Source: Siphonodentalium dalli (taxonomy: Eukaryota > Mollusca > Scaphopoda > Gadilida > Siphonodentaliidae). Taken from it: a DNA stretch of 64,000 nucleotides. Each line of letters begins with the position of its first letter. The first letter of the stretch is position 1. Below, one piece after another: positions 1-13,000 of the stretch. The stretch lies in contig CP136067.1 in the NCBI GenBank assembly GCA_032622095.1, forward strand, positions 93,236,707 to 93,300,706. The letters run 5' to 3'. The position numbers and the translations under genes were made by a program. The notes beneath the pieces were generated by a model that saw only the letters and a list, made by a program, of their open reading frames with translations, had not been told where the DNA came from and ran no database searches.

Positions 1-382
1 ATGTGAGTGGGGTGATAGTATACGAAGCACATGATCGAGACGCTATGTGAGTGGGGTGACAGTATACGAAGCACATGATCGAGACGCTATATGAGTGGGG
101 TGACAGTATACGAAGCACATGATCGAGACGCTATATGAGTGGGGTGATAGTATACGAAGCACATGATCGAGACGCTATATGAGTGGGGTGATAGTATACG
201 AAGCACATGATCGAGACGCTATATGAGTGGGGTGATAGTATACGAGCACATGATCGAGACGCTATATGAGTGGGGTGATAGTATACGAAGCACATGATCG
301 AGACGCTATATGAGTGGGGTGATAGTATACGAAGCACACGATCGAGACGCTATATGAGTGGGGTGATAGTATACGAAGCACA
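1..382 (+). repeat. 44 bp minisatellite at window edge
   Basis: About 8.6 head-to-tail copies (core GAGTGGGGTGATAGTATACG) with few substitutions and one 1-bp deletion. It continues beyond the window start. Confidence 0.95.
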
Positions 383-1774
383 TGTCGTATATGAATAGAG
401 AGAGGCTAAAATTCAAGATTGGCGATTTTGGAAGGTGACTAAATGACAAGCTTGGCGGTTTTTGAGGGAGGTGACTAAAAGACAAGCTTGGCGGTTTGAA
501 ATTTTTAAAAGCCTTTTAATCGCTGTTTTCAAGTGAATTGTGTTGGAATAACATCAGACAATTACTTATATTTTTGTACATTAATCACCAATGTTGGCGG
601 TTATATCCCCGCATGGCTGGTTAATATGAAGCGTCGTCACAGAACGAAAATCTCCCTTTTTACGCAGATTCTTGTTGAATTTTACCGATTTCTCGTTAAA
701 AACACCAGTTGTACCCATTTTGTTTTTATTCGAAACATGTTACATGATTATCATTTATCACTCTCATTGCCGAGCTTTTCGGTTTTGAAAAATTGTATGT
801 ACTGAGAATTTTCGACTTTTACATGACCGAGCTCGAATTTTGAATCAAAATATGAAGCTGAATATTTTTGTAGCCCTTGTGTTACACTAACTACTGTTCA
901 GTGATTGATCAACCGCTAAATGGGTCATGCGTTTCATATACCAAGAAAACACATCATACCATTAACGGACGTCACATGTTGTTGATATAGAGGACCAAAG
1001 GCGGACGATGGAATAACTGGGTCTATTTTTATAGTAAGGTGCCATAATTATACTGATCCATCGATAATTCACAGGTAGAACATTGGGCTAACTTACAGTG
1101 CCGCATGGTATAATATCCAAACCGTAGACATATTTCAATGGCATTTAATGACACATTTTGTTGAAATTTGTCACCTGAAACATGTTGACATTTTAAGCGA
1201 GTTATATATAATACAGAGGTATACCCATGGGTTTAAAGCTTTGGTAACTAAATAATGGTAGTATCCATCCCTTTACTATCACTATTTCTGATTGAGCAAA
1301 AGCCGTCACATGATAATATATTAAGTCATACTGGACATACTGCGTCAAGAATATACTACATGAGATCAAAGGTGTCCCTAATCGAGTCCAATGTGAAGTT
1401 TATAAAAGCTATCGGGACTCCGGGTGCGTCACGAAGTAATTTTTATCAAAGCGCAGTAACTCTATTACCAAGTGAATAAATGCAATTGCAATGCGCTGCG
1501 CTTCTCGTCCATATGACTTTTCAGTACAACCGGGACTCGTACAAGAAAAAGCACACTCTCTACGCAACACTGTATATAACTTTATATATTACACTAGCTG
1601 AAGCAGGCTCCCTTTGGGAGCCTTTATTCAGCGGTGGATGGGACTGCGTTAAGGGGCCTGTGTAAGGGGCCTGCGGACCATGTGTGAGCTTTGCGCACAC
1701 ATTGATCGTTTAAACAGTTTGATTTAAAAAAACAAACAAATTTTTATTTTTTATTAAATGTTTTTTTTTAATTA
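383..1774. other. Stretch without recognised features
   Basis: A+T-rich, probably intronic. A ~50 bp direct repeat around GACAAGCTTGGCGGTTT (about 430-500) is all I see. Confidence 0.5.
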
Positions 1775-1905
1775 ACGCCATTATTACCTCCGCCACGGTA
1801 ACCCGAGTCACCGTGCCAAATTTGGTTGAAATCCGTCCAGGGGGTCTTGGAGAAAAATCCGGACAGACGGGCGGACAGACAGATCATAATCTGTTATATA
1901 TATAT
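1775..1905 (+). mobile_element. RTE-like LINE 3' tail
   Basis: CCAAATTTGGTTGAAATCCG then GGACAGACGGGCGGACAGAC and a TATATATATA tail: the classic 3' end of invertebrate RTE-type LINEs, 5' truncated. Confidence 0.55.
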
Positions 1906-3001
1906 AGATGATTTCTACGACTCCATATTAACTGGATCAACACACCCACTGAATATGGATATCATACTTAAGTTTCATATTTTACCTGTGCATCTCGCCC
2001 TGACTGCTCCTCCAGGTATGGATCCGGTGAGTCATTAACCTGTCGTTCCCACATTCTCGTCCATATATTACCCGGACTTATCCTAAATAAAATAAAGAAA
2101 TACACTGGCCTTTATCAAGAAATAAACACTGGTCTTTCTAGATGGCGAAGAAACCAAGGAGGCATACGGTGGTATACGGTGGCATACGCACACGCTTGAC
2201 TACCAAAAGATAACATATCGGGGTTCACGATATGATGGCTATTAGCATACAATCGCGACCACGTGAGGCACGTGATATTCGATTGAATATCAGAATGTAG
2301 GGTATCATATAATACCATATCCCATAATATGTCAAATATAGCGAATTATCGAAATATGAAATAAAACGAAAAAGCGAAATAGGAAAATACATCGAAAATC
2401 TAAATAGGAAAATACAGCGAAATAGCGAAATAGGGCGAAATATAGAACGAAATATAGAAATATGAAATTATTTTTATAAACGAAATAACGGAGATATTTG
2501 AAAAAGTGTCTTTGACGAAATACCGGACATATTTGGAGAAGTGTTTTGAAGAGCGTAAATTTGGAGTAGGGAGATTTAGGAAATGTTATTACAATAATAT
2601 TTGCACTGACGACATTTTGTTCACTGTTAACTTTGTGCTACTCAACATTTCGTGATGCAGCACTTTAACTCATACCCGTCAATTGTTAGAAACCTGAGAT
2701 GATGTCGACGAAATCAATCGAATGATAATTGAATGATTCACACACGCAAATGAGGCTCCAAGTAACTCGCGAGAGATGACCAAACACTTTCACAAATCAG
2801 GGCTAAAGTTGACAGAGAAAATGTGAGACTGTCACCAAGATGGCCGCGGGTAACTATACTGTAATTCAGAATGAACCGATTATAATAAAATTAGAATAAA
2901 GCATGTCATAATTGCTGATGAAGTTAAATGATGATCCCAAGTAGCGACCAATTTAAGTTCCGTGGATGGTTGATGCATTGGACTTTATCATCGTTTCAGC
3001 C
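1906..3001. other. Noncoding stretch with purine-rich low-complexity DNA
   Basis: 2340-2480 is an irregular CGAAATA/GGAAAATAC repeat. Nothing else recognised. Confidence 0.5.
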
Positions 3002-3105
3002 GCTCGACTACATCATGACGCCAGCTCGACAATATCATGACGCCATCTCGACTATATCAGGACGTCATCACGACTATATCATGACGTCATCTCGACTATA
3101 TCATG
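3002..3105 (+). repeat. 22 bp tandem repeat
   Basis: About 4.7 copies of CTCGACTATATCATGACGTC-type units; one copy contains the palindrome TGACGTCA. Confidence 0.8.
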
Positions 3106-3306
3106 TGATCCCACAGGGTGCTCGCATATATGAGATATCGCGCTGGCTTACAAGGTCAAGGTAAATCATGTTAGGCCAATGTATTCTCTTATATGTGAGA
3201 GGCTCCCTATGGGATACTCGCATATATAAGATAATGCATTGACACGTGGTTTTCGCAAAATTTCCGGAAGCTGCAGTCAGTGAAGAGTTAAATGACAATT
3301 ATTTCA

Positions 3307-3352
3307 GTATACCTAAACTATCATATAGTAAAATACACGTACGCGTTAACAC
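3307..3352 (+). repeat. Second copy of the exon 7 donor region
   Basis: ACCTAAACTATCATAT...ACACGTACGCGTTAACAC matches 3916-3959, which covers the last ~9 nt of exon 7 and its donor. Confidence 0.75.
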
Positions 3353-3375
3353 TTTACCCAACAAAACGGCCCTGT

Positions 3376-3872
3376 GCCAATGCATTCTCTTATATATGCG
3401 AGTCGACCATAGGTCGCCTCGCATATATAAGAGAATGCATTGGCTTAACACATATTAAAAATGATAAAATTGTCAAAGAATGTAGAAAAATATTATAAAA
3501 ATTGTTGAAAAATGTAAGAAAAAATTATAAAATTGTTAAAGAATGTAAGAAAAAATGGTAAAAAGTGTTAAAAAATTAATTTTGTTTAGGCCAATGCATT
3601 CTCTTATATATGCGAGGCGACATATGGTCGACTCGCATATATAAGAGAATGCATTGGCTTAACACATATTAAAAATGATAAAATTGTCAAAGAATGTAGA
3701 AAAATATTATAAAAATTGTTAAAAAATGTAAGAAAAAATTATAAAATTGTTAAAGAATGTAAGAAAAAATGGTAAAAAGTGTTAAAAAATGAATTTTTTT
3801 TAGGCCAATGCATTCTCTTATATATGCGAGGCGACCTATGGTCGACTCGCATATATAAGAGAATGCATTGGC
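3376..3872. repeat. 214 bp tandem repeat carrying near-perfect palindromes
   Basis: Palindromes of ~67 bp (GCCAATGCATTCTCTTATAT arms) start at 3376, 3590 and 3804, exactly 214 bp apart, separated by A+T-rich spacer. A diverged copy is at 3172-3245; relatives at 42900-42960, 56296-56371 and 56473-56520. Confidence 0.85.
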
Positions 3873-3949
3873 ACAGGCCATAACTGTAACTATCACAATG
3901 TGGTCAATGAGCCCTTTACCTAAACTATCATATGGTGAAATACACGTAC

Positions 3950-4017
3950 GCGTTAACACGGACATTGTGTGCCGCCTCGTCGATCGCCAGAGCTCTAGTC
4001 ATCCCGTCAATAGCTCC
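3950..4017 (-). CDS. HSD17B14: HSD17B14-like exon 7
   Basis: 68 nt between TCCACAG (exon starts 4017) and GC|GTACGT (donor 3949). Phase 0 in, phase 2 out. It reads [20 protein letters not shown] then VN, the helix and strand following YxxxK in SDRs. Both boundaries of this exon have extra near-identical copies nearby (acceptor at about 4055 and 4094, donor region at about 3307-3352). The next exon (SPGN region) was looked for in 1-3949 and not recognised. Confidence 0.85.
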
Positions 4018-7000
4018 CTGTGGACGAAAGTAATGCATTAAATCTCATTAGCTTCCTGTGGACGAACATAAAGCATTGAATCGTCAATAGCTCCCTGTGG
4101 AAATTGAAAGAGATATAGCGTCGGCTGAATGCTATAATGTTCTATGTCACATTTACTCTTTTTGTGTTTTTGAATTTGACCAACCGGTTCTCATATACCA
4201 GTGCAATAGTTTAGTTGTGTGTTGATTTAGCTTGGTTGGTGCTGTCGAAATAATACTAAATATTTTCTTGCACTAAATGCCAATATTATGCTTTCGCTAA
4301 AACGTGTATGGAGATAGAACAGTTTGTGGACAAATGTGCACTTGTGTGTCAGTGCTATAGTGGCTTTTTCGTACTTCAGCCACATGTTAGTGACAATATT
4401 AAAATAAAGGATGTATTAGTGGCTAAAATCTAACAATCTTGCCACTGTTTAAAGAAATGTAACGTTTGGTCCCAATAAAGTTGTTTTTTGGGATTCTACA
4501 TCCGGGGGATTGAAATTGTGTAGATGGATCACGTGATCCAACAAAGGTATATCATTGACCATATGGTGGACATTGAACACTCTAACATTCAATATTTGAC
4601 AATATTTGAATCTTCATCCCATTATTGTGAGCACATGACACGTCATGGACAGGCTTACTTGGTGGTAATCGACAGATCTCGGCGAGACGAATCCGTATTC
4701 AGCTCGAGAAGTAGCGTGTCTGTCATTTGCTGAATGAGGTCCCCAGAGGGTGAATTTAGTGATGCTACCCCGCATAGCGGGCTAGCATCACCAAATTCAA
4801 CCTCTGGGGACCTCATTCTGCTTACAACTCAGCAGAATGAGGTTCCCAGAGGGTGAATTTGGTGATGCTATAGCCCGCTATGCGGGGGTAGCATCACTAA
4901 ATTCACCCTCTGGGGACCTCATTCTGCAAATGACAGGCACCCTATTTCAAGGCTTGCTGTTGTTGATGTCTGTCTTTCTTTTATTACCTGAACATCCCTC
5001 CATATGAATAATATACAATTATAATGTTTTATTTTATAAATGAGTTGGATACTAGTAATCCATTCAGTGTAGAATGGGTTAAATACAACTTTTTACTACT
5101 TTTATGGCGCTAACTGACTGTAAGGGTCACTGATAATTTACTCATTCTTTACCCGCGCAAAGCCGGGACTCCAGCTAGTTTAGTATAATTTAGGCAATTC
5201 TCACCAAGCCTTGAAATAGCGTGTCTGTCATTTGCAGAATGAGGTCCCCAGAGGGTGAATTTAGTGATGCTACCCCGTATAGTGGGCTAGCATCACCAAA
5301 TTCACCCTCTGGGGACCTCATTCTGCTTACACCTCAGCAGAATGAGGTTCACAGAGGGTGAATTTGGTGATGCTAGCCCGCTATGCGGGGTAGCATCACT
5401 AAATTCACTCTCTGTGGACCTCATTCTGCAAATGACAGACACTCTATTTCAAGGCTTGATTCTCACCTTGAAATAATTATTTTTGTCCATCGAAATAAAT
5501 GAGCTATGTTTTTTTCCAGATATATCTGAATATACTGTCGCGAAAATAGTTATGTTAACACAACATTATAGTGGTAATGAATTCCCAATATTAGTTGATT
5601 TGACCCAATAATTAAGTAATTATTCACCCAATGTTGGGTACAAAACGTCGCCCAACGCAGAAGGGAAATTAATATTGGGGAAACTGTTACCCTCCGTTGA
5701 GTTAAAACATTGCCCAACATTGGGTAAAATTTATCCAAATTTGGTTACATATGTTTTACCAACTAAATAGTACAAAGTTATTAAACGTTCGCGTGGTTCA
5801 ATATGCACCACTGTGTTGGGTAACAATTTTACTCAATTTGGGTAAAACTTTACCAAACGCGATTTGGAGTATATAGAACGGGCTACATTAGATAGTCCAT
5901 GTTCGACCACCGTAATATTAGTAGTTATATAAATACAATAAAAAACACATTTAAAAACTTCAAAATGGCTAGTTTCGATAAATTATAACATACTGAAATT
6001 CTCATGATGATTCAGATAATGCGAATTATTGGGCTGACTTGGATAAAAGTATAGAGCTGACGTGAACCCGACCGCTAGATTGGGCGTGTAACAGCCGTAC
6101 CAAGGTGTACCAGTGATAAGCCAAGGTACGGCAAATGGATATATAGTTTTCGATGCTCACGTTTCGTGCCATATATGCTACATATACTATTTAAGGGCTG
6201 GTGAATCTAAAACTGAAGTGAGTACTTGTCGACCATTCATAATTCACGTGTTAGCAAACTGAGTTACACACTACTGCCATTGTAATCCCGGGTTGGTAAG
6301 TAACTCACCAACCTGCGACGAGGAGTTGGTACTGGTAAGTTACCTACCAACCTGCGCCGAGAAGTGGTGCTCAACAATTGTGATTAGCCCAGTGAGTAAC
6401 ATAATCCCTCGCCACAGGTAACCTGTGTCAGCTGAATGAGCTCAGTTCGGGTGAATATGCGACAGTTATCAATTATACTATATACCACGCTATATAATAA
6501 GTAGGACACATTTTTTTCAATACGTATGTCACCAAGTACGACTGACAGGGACGTGGCGACATATGGGCTGTGGTGTCTCCACATTTGATCAATATTCTCA
6601 ACAATCGGAAATGTCCGACAAAATGTAAATTTCTGTTGTGTTGATAGCTTTTTTTCCAACCAATATATGAAGTGAATGTTTTTGTTTTAGGCCAAACGTG
6701 GAATGTTTACCTCCATTCAGTGAATTTTGATTGAAAAAAACCATCAGTTTTAACATATACTACCAGTTAGGGGGCACTGTGTTGGGGAAAACAATATGAA
6801 ATGTATTCGGTTTCAAAGCGAAGGGGGTGTTCAGGTGGAAAGTACTGTATATTTGTAATTGTGCATGTGCATGTTTATAGTTGGAAACAATTACACGTTT
6901 CAAATTGACCGACGGTCAAGAACATTTGACCATACAGCTCTGCGGGAGACATTCCATTTTTGAGAATAGGTCTGCATGACTAGCCAATACATGTCATGTA

Positions 7001-10000
7001 CCGTTACCAGTGTTTTGAGTACGCAACTAAACCATGCAGGTAGTGGATGATCGAACGAATTAAATCACATTTAATATCCAATGTGTACCCAAAAGGTGAC
7101 TGATAAATTGACTTCATTTGGGCTGAGAGATGTGCTGCCTGGGCGGTCCAGAAAATTACGTGTGTACACCTTGCACGACTTGGACGTATCCTACTATTTT
7201 AACATGTCCAACTGTTGGCAATTATTGTACCTGATCGACACCACAATGGTTAGAACTATGTCGACGTGATTACTATTTAAGTCCAAATATTCCACTTAAA
7301 AATACAAATTTTAAAAAGTGTTCAGGGCCTACTGGTTAAAAATCAAACTATCAGATCAAGTTTTAACCTATTCTTGTCGAATATTTCGAACTGGTGCTGT
7401 GTTAACTATAAACGTTTGCAAATGTTGACCAAAGTTATGGTGATGATACCCATGTACCTACGACATTGGGAGGGGTTTGGTGGTGTTTCACCCTCAACTT
7501 TGATTAAAATGTTTTAACAGTTGGAAATTCCATACCTAACACAACATTAGTTGGACTGATCGACACCAACAATATATATGTTGATATTGTCGAATAGTTT
7601 AATGTACAACATTTCCAACGAATCATGGTCGAATTAGTATGTCCTCGTCATCTTTTGTGGCCGTGTGAATTTGAATGCAGTTACAAGACTAGATGTAGTT
7701 TTTGTAATATTTCAGGTTCAAGTCTCACAATTTCCTCATACTGGGCAGAACTATGGTCGGCCAAGTGAATTATGTCCCCCCCCCTCTCGATATTGACACA
7801 AGACTACTGATACATTCGGAATATAACTTAGCATCCACAATCAAAACCCAAAAGGGGTGCAAAAGGGGTGCAAAAGGGGTGCAAAAGGAAACTTTGGTCT
7901 GGTTCAAGGCGGGTGAAGTTGGCAATTCCAAGGTGGACATCCCCCAAACGGAGACACTCTAGCCAGGTCCCTGTTGGCATCCCGAACTTACATCGGCACA
8001 CTCCCATAGAATGCCGCACTAAACGAACCCCAACCAGACCGACGTGTCTAATTTTACGCTAATAATGTGTGCGAATTTATTATCGTGAGTCTTGAAACTC
8101 ATAAAATAAAAATAAAAATGTTAGTTTCACGATGTCTGCATGGAGTTTTGCATCCAATTTACACGATATAAAAGAACGATTGTGATACTGGTGGCGTGAA
8201 AGAAAGAGCAGCCAGTGAGCACACCACCACCCTTAGGGAAGTGGCCAGAGGTTCTCAGCTGGGGGGGGTCACCTCCTTAAAAATTACAACCACACCCACT
8301 CTTTTACCAGACTCCAATGTTCGCGAAATTCCATTTGCACCCGCTACCTGGGTTGAAATATTTCAACTGCTACATCAAACTTTCCAAATTAGAAATCTCC
8401 ACCGGATCTCGTTAAAGTTGGAAAGTTCCAAACTGATGACTATTTCAGTCCGCAATTGTGACAAGAAAGTAGGAAACTATGAGAAAACATGTTGGAATGA
8501 GTTTCCCCTCGAACCCCCTGTCGTTACACCCTTTGTCATCGCACAGGGACGTGTTTCGATGTTCTCCTTTGGGGATTACGTAGACCGTGAATTTTCCAAC
8601 TGCGCCCCTTTGAACCAGATTAATAAATTTGCACCCCACCCACCGTGCTCCAAGCCTTTAAATAATGTGTCTGTCATTTGCAGAATGAGGTCCCCAGAAG
8701 GTGAATTTAGTTATGCTACCCCGCATAGCGGGCTAGCATCACCAAATTAACCCTCTGGGACCTCATTCTGCTTACACTTCAGCAGAACGAGGTTCCCAGA
8801 GGGTGAATTTGGTGATGCTAGCCCGCTATGCGGGGTAGCATCACTAAATTCACTCTCTGGGAACCTCATTCTGCAAATGACAGACACACTATTTCAAGGC
8901 TTGCCGTGTTCAAACTTTGCGACTGGTACCTCAAGCTTTCCAACTGTTGGAAATGTCCAACTTGACACCCGTAAGGTTGGAACATTGCCATCTGACCGAA
9001 ATATAAAATCAAAATTGTGACCAAAATTTGAAAACATATGCTACTGTTGATCTAAAAACAACAAATTCCCTTCTAATTACTGGATGGAATATCAAGCAAT
9101 GGGAACAATTTCAACATATATATGTATGTGTGGTGTACAATTTCCAACCAAGGTCCAATAAGCCAGGCATGATATTTCCAACTGATGAAAATTCTGACCA
9201 AAGTTGGGGTGAGACATTTCACCCCCTACCCCCTTTCCAATCATGATACGGTAGGAGAAAACATAGTAAAAAAGTAACACATTGGCGTTATATACGTTTT
9301 TTACGTTTTTTAGCTCTAGGCACCCTCGGATCTTCTTCGCGTGTCTACATGTATTGGTTCAAACGCTATCGCTCCGCTCGGGGTCAAATATCTATAGTTC
9401 CTAGTTGTTCCACTTGGTGCACAACTCCGGCAGATGGGTGTAACCGTTACTTACACTCATTGATCGACACTGTACTGAAAAGTTTTAATACATCCGCCAT
9501 TTTATATCCAACTGAAGATTCCTAACAGTAACATATGTTGAGCATGTTACGTGGGATGACAGATCACGTTAGAATTTTCGACCATGTTACCTTGGTAGCG
9601 ACGTATGTAACGGCCGACGGCTGCCCCATCTGTGCCACCAGGCTGGATGTGTTGATGATACACCCCTCAGATTTCCTCAAGAAAGGAAGGCACAGCTGAA
9701 AGGAAAAATGTAAGTTGATTCTTAAGCGTATGGCCATGCCATAAAGCAATTACTGTCATTCCAAACTTAGTTTGTTCTCATTAAAACGTCATGAAAGCTA
9801 CACTCAAAATTAACAAATATATTAATGACGTATATAGGGGTGCCGTCAGAGCTACATGTAGCAATACCACATTCAATGAGACCACATCCAGTGTGTAAAC
9901 CAAAACACCCAACACCGCGGCGATGTTTTGGTATAGTGATTCACGGTGTCTCACTCAACACAGTTTGCAGAATGAGGTTCCCAGAGGGTGAATTTGATAA

Positions 10001-13000
10001 TGATACTCCGCATAGTGGGCTAGCATCACCAAATTCACCCTCTGGGGACCTCATTCTGCTTACACCTCAGCAGAATGAGGTTCCCAGAGGGTGAATTTGG
10101 TGATGCTAGCCCGCTATGCGGGGTAGCATTACTAAATTCACCCTCTGGGAACCTCATTCTGCAAATGACAGACACACTATTTCAAGGCTTGGTCACAGAA
10201 CATGCGAAATATTTTGAATGGCGATGATTAGCGAGTGCTATGGTGGAGGCAGTTATATCCCCACCTGATTAGATACGACCACAAATCACCGAAACAGACC
10301 ACGGATCGTCGATAATCACCACAAACCTATATAATGAAACCAGACTCGCATTACATACATGTATGTCTACAATAGCCTAATAGACCATTGACAGTGAAAC
10401 ATGACCGGACATGGCAAATATCAATTTTTAATAAATATATTTAAGAAATAACTCTTGTTTCGATGAAGGTTATGAGTTATAACCACAGGGGCCTGTAACG
10501 CGCTCCGCTGTCCGCCCCCTTTTGCACTGCCCGTATACGCCGCTGCTCTATACGCGCCTTCTTCGCGTTAATGGAACATTATATAGACAAGGGGCACTGT
10601 AGAAATTCAACATTTCACCATCGCTCGGGAGTCGCACAAATTTAGCCCATTCACCCCAGTAATGATAACGATATATACACGGATGGATCGGCAAAGAATT
10701 CATCTTTCAATAAATACCACAAACTCCCATCAGAAACATTCATACACGTTGCATTTGATAAAATTTTAACCAATATTGTCTCCGGAGAGCGTATTTTTTA
10801 GGATTGATCCGCCTCAGAAGCAATGGACGACATGTGTCTCTAAATTCACCACCCATACAGTTTACTATCATTAAAAATCGATCAAACGATCAACTAAATA
10901 TCTGGATCTTGGTGATTTCTTGTCGGCTAATAATTTATTTACTCATACAAATCGACACATTGTCAGTAAACAATTTATATAGAGGAGAAATCTGTCGATA
11001 ATTCCAACTTTAAAAAAACAAATTGTCAAGTCACACAGTTCCTAATTTTAATATTCATTGTGACATGACCTTTCCATGACTGACATAGTAGTAACAGCCA
11101 GTCACCGCTCAGTGTTAGAATCGAGGTCAGGTCATAATGAATATTAAAATGAGGACCTCGATTCTAACACCGAGCGGTGGTTGGCTGTTTCTACTATGTC
11201 AGTCAGTGAAAGGTGTACACGCATTGATCAAATGATCGCTCCACCATGGCAGCATGTGTTTCAGAAATATGTTGCATGTTATGTGACCAAGCCTTGAAAT
11301 AGTGTGTCTGCCATTTGCAGAATGAGGTCCCCAGAGGGTGAAATTAGTGACGCTATATCCCGCATAACGGGCTAGCATAAAAAAATTCACCCTCTGTGGA
11401 CCTCATTCTGCTTACACCTCAGCAGAATGAGGTCCCCAGAGGGTGAATTTAGGAATGCTAGCCAGCTGTGCGGGGTAGCATCACTAAATTCACCCTCTGG
11501 GGACCTCATTCTGCAAATGACAGACACGCTATTTCAAGGCTTGGGTGTTTCAGAAATATTTCGCATGTTCTGTGTCACGAGCTGTTAGTTTCTTAAACTA
11601 AATTTCTTTGCAAATGTTAGCTCGATCGAGTCTTGGTGATTTTTATACTTTTTGTATTTATGCACCAAAGTAGTGATGGGTAATTAGCAGTAAATTGAAT
11701 GGCAGAGCAGTACTACCTGAAGGATAATTTATGCAGCATCGGAATACGGCGAACAACTTCATCACGAACTTTCCCCATTGGTCCAATTCGCGTGGACCTG
11801 AATGTATGTATATCTTCTGCTTTGTTCATAGTTATGTGTTTTCATTCGATTCAAGAAAATAGTATAGAATATATATGGATTATCAGATGCATGTATCTAC
11901 TGTGCAGACTCATGATAACAATTAATTCCATATTAAATATTATGTTATTTTTTTTTCGCACAGTATACTCTAACAGTATGCAGTATCAAGTGTTGTGCAT
12001 TATTTTTGAGATTTGAGGCATGGGAAAACAAACTTTGTGTTATCTATATTTGTCCGCTTCATACTTTAGACCTTGGGAGTGGGTTGTATTACGAATTGCT
12101 ATTTCCTGAGTATATACATCATACCCCCCCCCCCCCCCCCCCCCACGATAAACCCGAATATGTTATCAGATATAACGCCGAACCACGCGTTCGTGGTGTT
12201 TTATTTACAGCTGTGCATGCATTCCACGCAAACTAATGCGCTGGTGATCATTGTTGTGACGCGGTTACAAATTGTCGTCTGTACATGTATGGTAAATACG
12301 TTAGTTTCTCCAGTTGTCTGGTATACATACTGTGGTAACAGGCTTCGCGTCGGGTGGTATTGGTCATCTCGCCTGGTACCACCAGAAAACTGGAGACATT
12401 GTAACTTATAATAGAGACCTTTCGCATCATCACGTTTACGATTACGAATACGGATAGCTATTCGTAGTCGTAAGTCTATCCGTATGGCCAAAAAGTCCTT
12501 TCGCAAAACGATTACGCGTAAGAGTTTTGACGAAAACGTACGATCATTAGTTCGTACCACTTTTACAACTCAAAGCGTGTGTTTGGTATACAGTCCCTTA
12601 ATACTACACTTATCGTCTCATTTGCAACATTGCGATAATCATGAACTGTTAATATTGTCAATAATTCGACCAGTCACAACGTACGACCCGGGATTCTCGT
12701 GATATATTGTGGCAATACAGGTATAAATTCCAGGTCATATGTGGTGGAAATACAGTTCGTTGTTAGCATGGATGACCAGATAGACGTTATGCTGATGAGG
12801 AAGAGGGGTTCCTGAATTTGGACCTCACATCAACCATGACGCCATCGTTCAAGCCCCTTCATGTCCGCGATTTGATTTCAATGCGATTTCGGCTTCACCT
12901 CTTTGGGTTTAGGAAATCCGACATAACGTTGTAAGCTCGCTGATGTGCATCACTTCTGATTTGTTACTACCAAATCGAAACAAAGTCGACACGGTATAGA

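Noticed and set aside
1-382. Regular repeat resembling a CRISPR array
   Set aside because: Head-to-tail 44 bp units without spacers; a minisatellite in a eukaryotic genome.
8196-8750. 184-codon plus-strand ORF
   Set aside because: It runs through a dispersed repeat into a palindromic MITE, has no recognisable domain, and codon content looks random.
12484-12702. 72-codon ORF (MAKKSFRK...) also present at 23871-24089 on the other strand
   Set aside because: Both are copies of the same transposon DNA; most differences change the amino acid, so there is no sign of selection for a protein.
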